A stretch of DNA of 6,298 nt from CAIWXH01 sp964555675. Lineage in GTDB: Bacteria > Chloroflexota > Chloroflexia > Chloroflexales > Chloroflexaceae. Every line of letters begins with the position of its first letter. Within the stretch, counting starts at the first letter, position 1. Location of the stretch: contig CAZKTU010000325.1 in assembly GCA_964555675.1 (NCBI GenBank), positions 1-6,298 on the forward strand. Reading direction: 5' to 3'. Under the pieces are notes generated by a model. That model was given only the letters and a program-made list of their open reading frames with translations. It was not told where the DNA came from and did no database searches. Positions 1 through 4,822 of this stretch are shown in pieces. Position numbers and translations under genes: made by a program.

Positions 1-1
1 G

Positions 2-77
2 TGGAGCGGGAGACGGGATTCGAACCCGCGACCTACACCTTGGCAAGGTGTCGCTCTACCAACTGAGCCACTCCCGC
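2..77 (-). tRNA. tRNA-Gly, anticodon GCC, CCA tail encoded
   Basis: Read on the minus strand, the sequence folds into a complete 76-nt cloverleaf. The acceptor stem is GCGGGAG/CTCCCGC with discriminator T, followed by an encoded CCA at positions 2-4. The D arm is GCTC-AGTTGGTA-GAGC. The anticodon arm is ACACC-TTGCCAA-GGTGT, and its loop holds GCC, which decodes the glycine codons GGC and GGU. The variable loop is AGGTC. The T arm is GCGGG-TTCGAAT-CCCGT with one G-T wobble pair. The gene points out of the left edge of the window, so its terminator or any downstream tRNA is not visible. A promoter lies just upstream (102-130), so it is probably transcribed on its own or as the first gene of a unit. 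Confidence 0.97.
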
Positions 78-101
78 ATCGCTAACGCGACGACGGTTGG
101 G

Positions 102-130
102 AGTATAGCACAGCTTGAGATTTTTTGCAA
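102..130 (-). promoter_or_regulatory. sigma70-type promoter of the tRNA-Gly gene
   Basis: On the minus strand, TTGCAA (125-130) and TATACT (102-107) are separated by exactly 17 nt. They match the housekeeping -35 (TTGACA, 5 of 6) and -10 (TATAAT, 5 of 6) boxes. Transcription would start around position 95, leaving a leader of roughly 18 nt before the mature tRNA 5' end at 77. The AT-rich patch between the tRNA and the divergent plus-strand gene stands out against the GC-rich surroundings. This is read from sequence only; no start site was measured. Confidence 0.75.
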
Positions 131-149
131 ATCGCAGACAATAGGAAGC

Positions 150-764
150 ATGAGCGACACACGCACGATTGAGGGATCACAGCAGCGCCTGGGGCGACGC
201 CTGGGGCTCGCGCCGTACTACGACGTGGCCGAGCGCACGGGCGGCCTGCTGCGCCTCGAGTCACGCCCCGACGCCAACAAGGGCGCCGGCACACGCATCC
301 TGGCCGGGGCCGCGGCCCTGATCGCCGTCGCCGCCATCGTCGCGATCAGCGGGCTGACCAGCGCGGCCACGGGGGCCGGCTTCGCCGTCGCGGCCCTCGC
401 CGCCGTGGTCGCCGGACTGCTGGGCGGCCTGGGCTACCAGCGGGCCGTGGCCGGCTACGCCGTGCTGACCACCAGCAACAGCGTGGTCTGCGACGCCGCG
501 GCGGCGACGATCACCTACACCCAGCGCAGCAAGCTCGGCACGCCGCGCACCCAGAGCCTGCCCTTCGCCCGGGTCAGCGCCCTGCGCCTGCGCCGCCGCC
601 CCCTGGTCACCGGCTGGCTCTTGCGCCGCGTGCGCCCGATCGTGGCCCTCGAGCTACTCGTCGGCGAGCAGACCTGGGTCGTCGATACCGCCGCCGACCC
701 CGAGGCTCTGCGCCCCGCCGCCGAGGGCCTCTCAGAAGTGATGGGCCGCGAACTCGCCCGGTGA
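150..764 (+). CDS. Uncharacterised two-helix membrane protein
   Basis: I do not recognise this 204-residue protein as a named family. The frame is open from position 48, but that part overlaps the tRNA gene. The ATG at 150 is preferred because AGGAAG (a Shine-Dalgarno-like site) lies just before it and the protein there begins MSDTRTIEGS. Residues 1-48 are polar. Residues about 50-70 and 76-97, rich in Ala, Val and Leu, form two membrane helices with a short loop, making a hairpin. Residues about 105-204 are a soluble domain with alternating beta-like segments (SVVCD, TITYTQ, SLPFARVSALRLRRRP, IVALELLVGEQTWVVD) and a C-terminal helix. That pattern suggests a small membrane-anchored, PH-like beta domain, which is inference only. 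It is a single gene, divergent from the tRNA and convergent with pufM, so the neighbours say little about function. Confidence 0.75.
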   Translation: MSDTRTIEGSQQRLGRRLGLAPYYDVAERTGGLLRLESRPDANKGAGTRILAGAAALIAVAAIVAISGLTSAATGAGFAVAALAAVVAGLLGGLGYQRAVAGYAVLTTSNSVVCDAAAATITYTQRSKLGTPRTQSLPFARVSALRLRRRPLVTGWLLRRVRPIVALELLVGEQTWVVDTAADPEALRPAAEGLSEVMGRELAR

Positions 765-791
765 CGGGAGCAGCAGACCGGGCAATACGAA

Positions 792-835
792 GAGCGGGAG
801 GCGGGCGGCAATTGGCCGCTCCCGCGCTCCCGCTC
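792..835. terminator. Convergent hairpin, probable bidirectional terminator
   Basis: GAGCGGGAG (792-800) pairs perfectly with CTCCCGCTC (827-835). Inside it, GCGGG (801-805) pairs with CCCGC (821-825) and CGGC (806-809) with GCCG (815-818) around an AATTG loop, with small bulges. The result is a long, very GC-rich hairpin midway between the stop codons of two convergent genes, the plus-strand membrane protein gene and pufM. There is no clean T-run on either side. Only TTCGTATT follows on the minus strand, so it is slightly better as the pufLM terminator than as one for the plus-strand gene. It could also protect the pufLM mRNA 3' end from exonucleases. Confidence 0.6.
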
Positions 836-855
836 GCTCACTGGCGCACTCGATA

Positions 856-1773
856 CTACTGGCCGGGAGGCGGGAACTGCGGGTAGTTGATGCCCGCCTC
901 GACGCCCCACTGGAACCAGTTGTTCACGAAGTCGGGCATCGAGAGGAAGACCCCGATCGCCCCGGTGATCCCGCAGAGCCATGCGAACCAGAAGGCCCAG
1001 AGGTGGATCGAGTAGGCATTGGCGTTGAAGCCCATGCACCAGCGCCAGAAGAGCTGGGCCCGCTCGGTGCCCGTGCCGGGCGCCTGCAGCTCGTTCCACT
1101 CCTCGTGGGCGGCGTACTTCTCGAGGGCCCAGATCGTGCCGGCGTGCATCGCCAGCAGCACGGTCGAGCCGAGCAGGAAGAAGATCGAGAGCATGTGGAA
1201 CGGGTTGTAGTAGAAGTTCCCGTAGCGCACGCTGACGTTGTTCGTCCAGTCGAGCAGGGCCTTCAGGCCGTGCGAGGGCGCCTCGGACCAGTTGGCCATC
1301 CACATCGGACGGACCAGGTAGATCACCAGGTAGAGCACGATCGCCCCGGTGAAGCCGTAGGCCAGGTACGGCTTGATGCCCAGGGCCCGCGCCCGCGTGT
1401 AGAGGAACATGTACCAGCAGAAGATCGAGATCGTCAGGAAGAAGGTGCAGATCAGCCACCAGCCGCCCTGGGCCAGGGGCGGGAAGCTCAGCCCGTAGAA
1501 GGCCGCGGGCGGGTCGATCTGCAGCACGAAGAAGTACTTGGCGAAGGCGATCGGGTTCCAGCCCACCTGGGAGGCCATGACCGCCAGCCAGATGAAGGTG
1601 AAGAGCCCGCCGGTCACATAGGCCGCAATATTCCACAGGCCCAGGTAGGTCGGGCCAATCTGGCTGTCGAGGCCAAAGTTCTCGAGGATCGGCAGCTCAA
1701 CTGCCTTGCCGACCCGCCCGCGCGCGCGGGGTCCCAGCTCGAGGTCGCCGGGGGTTGGGTTCATCGTCGCCAT
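856..1773 (-). CDS. pufM: Photosynthetic reaction centre M subunit
   Basis: This is the M chain of the type-II reaction centre. With PufL it binds the special-pair bacteriochlorophylls, accessory pigments, quinone QA and the non-heme metal in the cytoplasmic membrane, and carries out light-driven charge separation. The 305 residues are full length for the Chloroflexus type. Five helices are visible near 45-70, 104-126, 136-157, 192-218 and 256-280. Aligned by hand to the Rhodobacter M chain (offset 9), H193 is the special-pair ligand (M202), and H210, E225 and H257 are metal ligands (M219, M234, M266). W243 is the QA-side tryptophan (M252). L173 replaces the accessory-chlorophyll ligand His M182, and L201 replaces Tyr M210; both are known Chloroflexus-type traits. 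The ATG is chosen because AGGAAG lies 7 nt upstream. It follows pufL by 72 bp and is probably co-transcribed with it. Confidence 0.97.
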   Translation of the reverse strand: MATMNPTPGDLELGPRARGRVGKAVELPILENFGLDSQIGPTYLGLWNIAAYVTGGLFTFIWLAVMASQVGWNPIAFAKYFFVLQIDPPAAFYGLSFPPLAQGGWWLICTFFLTISIFCWYMFLYTRARALGIKPYLAYGFTGAIVLYLVIYLVRPMWMANWSEAPSHGLKALLDWTNNVSVRYGNFYYNPFHMLSIFFLLGSTVLLAMHAGTIWALEKYAAHEEWNELQAPGTGTERAQLFWRWCMGFNANAYSIHLWAFWFAWLCGITGAIGVFLSMPDFVNNWFQWGVEAGINYPQFPPPGQ

Positions 1774-1809
1774 AATACTACTTCCTAGGTAAGCGCTGTC
1801 GACGTCCGG

Positions 1810-1837
1810 CCTTCAGCCTTCATCCTTCAGCCTTCAT
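1810..1837. repeat. Perfect 14-bp tandem repeat built from 7-bp units, between pufL and pufM
   Basis: Two identical 14-bp copies (CCTTCAGCCTTCAT on the plus strand) sit side by side at 1810-1823 and 1824-1837. Each copy is two near-identical heptamers, CCTTCAG and CCTTCAT, so the tract is four heptamers alternating at one base. In the puf mRNA sense it reads as alternating ATGAAGG and CTGAAGG units, starting about 9 nt after the pufL stop and ending about 36 nt before the pufM start. Every unit carries an AAGG core that resembles part of a Shine-Dalgarno site. A role in translation or mRNA processing is possible, but neutral slippage is as likely. Confidence 0.9.
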
Positions 1838-1845
1838 CTTTCCCG

Positions 1846-2781
1846 CTACACCCCGCTCCACCAGGGCAGCGTGTTCCAGAAATTCCAGAAGCTCACCCAG
1901 TCCTGCACCGGCCAGCCCGACAGCAGGATGCAGAGGTTGGCCGAGAGGACGCCGCCGCAGGCGAAGATGAAACCGATGCGGTGGATACCCGACTCGCCGA
2001 CCGAGTAGATGATCGCGTCGCGGAAGAACTGGTTCTCGATGTCGCCGCCCTCGGGGCCGCGGTACTGCGCCGCGCTCAGGATCAGCGAGCCGTGGCAGGC
2101 CAGCAGCCAGGTCGAGGCGAAGAGGCCGGTGATGCCGATGGCGTGGAAGGGGTTGTAGAAGAAGTTGTTGTAGCGGTAGCCGAAGTTCGAGACCCAGTCG
2201 AGGTGGGGCATGACCCCCAGCACGAAGCCCTCGTGCCACTGGCCCAGGGCGATCGGGCGGATGATCTGCAGCGTACACCACGACGAGAAGACCACCCCGT
2301 AGGCCACCGCAATGTGGTAGCCCATGTCGAGCTTCATGCTGATGTCGACCTGCCGCATCATCCAGCCGAAGAAGGCGATGGTCGCAAACAGCACGGTGAT
2401 CTGCCAGGCGAAGCCGGGCGAGCCCGGGCCCACCAGGTTCAGCCCGATCTCGGCCGGGGGCGGGTCGATCCGGCCCGCGAAGAAGTTCTGCGGGTAGGCG
2501 TAGGGCCCCAGGAAGACCGTGTAGTAGAGGTAGAAGGCCGAGCCGAAGATGATCCCCAGCACCGAGATGAAGCCCCAGAAGCCCACGTAGAACGGCCCCA
2601 CCCAGAAGTCGAATGGGTCGTTCTTGAACAGGCTGCTGAAGGTCGTGCGGCCCTTGACCTTGTACTCAGGCTCCAGCTCGTCGATCGTGCGGCCCCCCGC
2701 TACCCGTGTGGCCCGTGCCCCCGGGAGCACCGTGAAGCCAAAATCGGGAAAGCGTGGGTCCTTGGCCTTAGTACCACTCAT
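1846..2781 (-). CDS. pufL: Photosynthetic reaction centre L subunit
   Basis: This is the L chain of the type-II reaction centre; it pairs with PufM, carries the active electron-transfer branch and binds quinone QB. The 311 residues include the roughly 30-residue N-terminal extension typical of Chloroflexus PufL. Five helices lie near 64-88, 124-140, 157-180, 212-238 and 267-290. Hand alignment to Rhodobacter L gives H193 as the accessory bacteriochlorophyll ligand (L153), H213 as the special-pair ligand (L173), and H230 and H267 as metal ligands (L190, L230). E249 and S260 match the QB-site Glu L212 and Ser L223. N250 replaces Asp L213, and Q144 replaces Glu L104, which hydrogen-bonds the active bacteriopheophytin. 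The ATG is supported by AAGGGAG 6 nt upstream. As first gene of the pufLM unit it has a strong promoter upstream (2899-2927). No pufBA or pufC is adjacent. Confidence 0.97.
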   Translation of the reverse strand: MSGTKAKDPRFPDFGFTVLPGARATRVAGGRTIDELEPEYKVKGRTTFSSLFKNDPFDFWVGPFYVGFWGFISVLGIIFGSAFYLYYTVFLGPYAYPQNFFAGRIDPPPAEIGLNLVGPGSPGFAWQITVLFATIAFFGWMMRQVDISMKLDMGYHIAVAYGVVFSSWCTLQIIRPIALGQWHEGFVLGVMPHLDWVSNFGYRYNNFFYNPFHAIGITGLFASTWLLACHGSLILSAAQYRGPEGGDIENQFFRDAIIYSVGESGIHRIGFIFACGGVLSANLCILLSGWPVQDWVSFWNFWNTLPWWSGV

Positions 2782-2898
2782 AGCCGGCTCCCTTTCCAGA
2801 AACCTCGCGCACGGGGGGGCTTTGCTTCAGCCCTCGCCCGGTTGAATCACCAGGAGGAAATGTTGCGGGAAAGCAAAAAGATCTAGCGTTCAAGGGAA

Positions 2899-2927
2899 AG
2901 TATAATACGCGCCAATACGCTTGTCAA
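2899..2927 (-). promoter_or_regulatory. Strong sigma70-type promoter of pufLM
   Basis: On the minus strand, a perfect -35 box TTGACA (2922-2927) is followed after exactly 17 nt by TATACT (2899-2904), a 5-of-6 match to the -10 box. The start of transcription would fall near 2892, giving a leader of about 110 nt before the pufL ATG at 2781. That leader contains CTTTCC, able to pair with GGAAAG at the pufL ribosome binding site, and a weak hairpin (GGGCT/AGCCC, about 2817-2833). I saw no clear operator palindrome over the promoter, so how light or oxygen would control it cannot be told from here. Confidence 0.85.
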
Positions 2928-2964
2928 GCAAGGCCAATTTCGCGGAGTATGGCGCTCTGACGCG

Positions 2965-3005
2965 AAAAAAGCGTCGGGGTCGCAACACTGATGCGACCCC
3001 GACGC
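2965..3005 (-). terminator. Intrinsic terminator of the glycosyltransferase-GNAT-MFS operon
   Basis: A 14-bp uninterrupted stem is formed by GCGTCGGGGTCGCA (2971-2984) and TGCGACCCCGACGC (2992-3005) around a 7-nt loop. In the minus-strand direction it is followed by six T residues (2965-2970 read as A on the plus strand). This is a classic rho-independent terminator. It begins about 30 bp past the MFS stop codon and ends about 40 bp before the pufLM -35 box, so it separates the two transcription units. Confidence 0.93.
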
Positions 3006-3034
3006 AATGGCTGTGCATTGCATATATACAATCG

Positions 3035-4213
3035 CTAGCCGGCGGGCGCCCCCGTGGGCGAGCGTTCGCCCCGCCCGGCCCAGGCCGCCGCGGCCAGTAG
3101 CCCCAGCAGCAGGCAGGCCATCACCAGCACCAGGGCGGCCCCCGCCCCCGGCCCGGGCCCTGCCACTAGCACGCCCATCAGCGCGGGGATGGTCGCCCCG
3201 CCCAGGTTGCCCACCCCCAGGGCCACCCCCGCCGCCGCGCTGCGGCCCCGCGACACCGCCGCCACCACGGCCATGGTGGTCGGAAAGACCGGCCCGCAGG
3301 CCAGCCCGATCAGCAGCAGGGCCGCCACCGACTGCACGACGCCGCCCACCCCTGTGGCCAGCAGCGCCGCCCCGGCCAGCAGCAGCGTCAGGGCCAGCCC
3401 CAGCAGCCGCCACCCGCCCAGCCGCAGCCCCAGCACCGCCCCCAGCCCCCGCCCAATCGTCAGGGCCAGCCAGAAGCCCGCCACCGCCACAGCCGCTTGC
3501 CCGGTCGCCATGCCGGCGCTCGCCTGCAGGTAGATCGCCGCCCAGCCGCCCACGGCGATCTCGGTGCCGCTGTAGACCAGCAGCAGCAGCCCCAACAGCA
3601 GCACCAGCCGCCAGGGCACCCTGCCCACAGCCTCGCCCGCGCCGCCCTCGAACGCCCTGCCCTCGGCGGCGAAGAGGGTCGCCGGCAGCAGCCCCAGCAG
3701 CAGCCCGGCCCCGAGCCACAGCCCCGCCTGCGGCCTGCCATACACCGTCGCGGCCCAGCCCGCCACCAGCGGCCCGATGATCGAGCCCACGCCAAAAAAG
3801 AGGTTGACCAGATTCAGGGCCGAGGCGCCCCGCTCGGGAAAGAGCCGCGGCACCAGCACGCTTCCGCCCGCCAGCACACAGCCGAAGCCCAGCCCCCCGA
3901 GGGCCGCAAACGCCAGCAACCAGGCCAGGGTTACGCTCAGACTCTCGCCCAGCACCCCGCCCCCCATCAGCAACAGCCCCAGCAGCAGCACCACGCGCTG
4001 GCCGAAGCGGGTGCTCAGCGGCGCCGCCAGGAACTGCACCAGCACCGTGCCGAGCGAGAAGGCGGTGAACTGCCCCCCCACCACCGCGACATCCTGGCCC
4101 ACATTGGCCGCCAGCGCCGCCAGGCTCGGCCCGATCGAGGCCAGGGTCACCCCCGATGCCAGGTAGATTGCGCAGACCAGAACCAGGGTGACGCCTCGGC
4201 TAAACCTGGGCAT
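3035..4213 (-). CDS. Major facilitator superfamily transporter, FucP-like
   Basis: This 392-residue protein is almost entirely hydrophobic Leu/Ala/Gly/Val stretches consistent with 12 membrane helices, the usual size for an MFS secondary transporter of the cytoplasmic membrane. The two halves are joined by a polar segment near residues 183-202. Family signs are the helix 2-3 loop region STRFGQRVVL (67-76), the segment YSGTEIAVGGWAAIYL (about 214-229) and GPVFPTTMAVV (308-318). The last two resemble FucP-type sugar transporters, so a sugar or related small molecule is a reasonable but unproven substrate; drug efflux cannot be excluded. The frame is open upstream to 4408, but that part is unlike a transporter and lies over the GNAT gene, so the ATG at 4213 (MPRFSRGVTL) is chosen. 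It overlaps the GNAT gene by 14 bp, with no strong ribosome site of its own, suggesting translational coupling. Confidence 0.88.
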   Translation of the reverse strand: MPRFSRGVTLVLVCAIYLASGVTLASIGPSLAALAANVGQDVAVVGGQFTAFSLGTVLVQFLAAPLSTRFGQRVVLLLGLLLMGGGVLGESLSVTLAWLLAFAALGGLGFGCVLAGGSVLVPRLFPERGASALNLVNLFFGVGSIIGPLVAGWAATVYGRPQAGLWLGAGLLLGLLPATLFAAEGRAFEGGAGEAVGRVPWRLVLLLGLLLLVYSGTEIAVGGWAAIYLQASAGMATGQAAVAVAGFWLALTIGRGLGAVLGLRLGGWRLLGLALTLLLAGAALLATGVGGVVQSVAALLLIGLACGPVFPTTMAVVAAVSRGRSAAAGVALGVGNLGGATIPALMGVLVAGPGPGAGAALVLVMACLLLGLLAAAAWAGRGERSPTGAPAG

Positions 4214-4793
4214 GTGCGCCGCCCCCGGCCCGCGGCAGCCACTCGGCGCGCAGCAGCGCGTAGAAATACTCGTCACACCACGCCCCGTCCACCTCGTCGT
4301 AGAAGGCCTGGCGGAAGTGGCCCTCGCGGCGCATGCCCAGCCGCTCGAGCAGCGCGATCGAGGGGCCGTTGCGCGCGTCGACCGTCGCGACGACCCGGTG
4401 CAGCCCATGGGCGCGAAAGAGCTGCTCGAGCAGCCCGCTCACGGCCTCGGTGGCATAGCCGCGCCCCTGCTGCTGCCTGGCCAGGCTATAGCCGATGATC
4501 GCCTGGCGCGGGTCGCCCCCATACTCCGCCACATACAGATCGCCGAGCAGCTCGTCGCTCGCCGTCAGGGCCACGGCGATCTGGATGCCGCCGGCGAGGG
4601 GCCAGCTGGGTCGGGCGTTCTCATCCAGAAAGTCGCGCGCCGCTTCCTCGCTCATCGGCGTGGCCCAGCCCTGAAAGCGCGCAACCTCGGGGTCGTTGCG
4701 ATAGGCGAGGAAAGCCGGCAGGTCGGCGGGGCGGAAGGGGCGCAGAGTCAGACGCGGGGTGACAATGACCGTGAAGGGAAGTGGCTCGTGCAT
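4200..4793 (-). CDS. GNAT-family N-acetyltransferase, RimJ/RimL type
   Basis: This 197-residue protein would transfer an acetyl group from acetyl-CoA to an amine in the cytoplasm. Residues 12-40 (TPRLTLRPFRPADLPAFLAYRNDPEVARFQ) carry the start typical of the RimJ/RimL (Acetyltransf_3) branch. The acetyl-CoA pyrophosphate loop is visible as QQGRGYATEA (108-117). The end of the fold is N142-x2-S145 followed by LLERLGMRREGHFRQ (148-162), also typical of this branch. The substrate cannot be deduced: members acetylate ribosomal proteins, amino sugars, antibiotics or small amines. It begins 29 bp after the glycosyltransferase stop and overlaps the MFS gene by 14 bp, so it is the middle gene of an operon. 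Its ribosome site is weak (AAGAGA), but the ATG at 4793 fits the domain start well. Confidence 0.9.
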   Translation of the reverse strand: MHEPLPFTVIVTPRLTLRPFRPADLPAFLAYRNDPEVARFQGWATPMSEEAARDFLDENARPSWPLAGGIQIAVALTASDELLGDLYVAEYGGDPRQAIIGYSLARQQQGRGYATEAVSGLLEQLFRAHGLHRVVATVDARNGPSIALLERLGMRREGHFRQAFYDEVDGAWCDEYFYALLRAEWLPRAGGGAHAQV

Positions 4794-4822
4794 ACAGCGA
4801 ATCTCTTACCCCCGGCCGGGCC

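Noticed and set aside
115..143. Possible plus-strand promoter TTGAGA, 17 nt, ACAATA before the membrane protein gene.
   Set aside because: The -10 match is poor and transcription would start at the start codon itself, overlapping the ribosome site. The evidence is too weak to annotate.
48..149. Upstream extension of the plus-strand membrane protein frame to an ATG at 48.
   Set aside because: It overlaps the tRNA gene and its promoter on the opposite strand. The ATG at 150 has a ribosome site and a more plausible N-terminus.
4..805. Near-identical 14-bp stretches at 4-17 (tRNA 3' part) and 792-805, which could be attachment-site repeats of an integrated element.
   Set aside because: An element integrated at the tRNA 3' end would lie to the left of position 2, not between the two copies. 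No integrase gene is present, and the second copy is one arm of a GC-rich hairpin, so the match is probably compositional.
2852..2886. A nine-codon plus-strand open frame (MLRESKKI) preceded by AGGAGG.
   Set aside because: The AGGAGG is only 2 nt from the ATG, too close for normal initiation. The frame is tiny and lies antisense to the pufL leader with no promoter seen.
3004..3021. Small inverted repeat GCAATG/CATTGC next to the MFS terminator.
   Set aside because: It is only 6 bp and overlaps the base of the much stronger terminator stem, so no separate function is supported.
4214..4408. Upstream extension of the MFS frame.
   Set aside because: The added residues are Arg/Ser/Thr-rich and unlike a transporter start. 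They are the shadow of the GNAT gene in another frame.
4811..4820. Perfect 10-bp palindrome CCCGGCCGGG between the glycosyltransferase and GNAT genes.
   Set aside because: It has no loop space for a good hairpin and no T-run, and short GC palindromes are expected by chance in this sequence.
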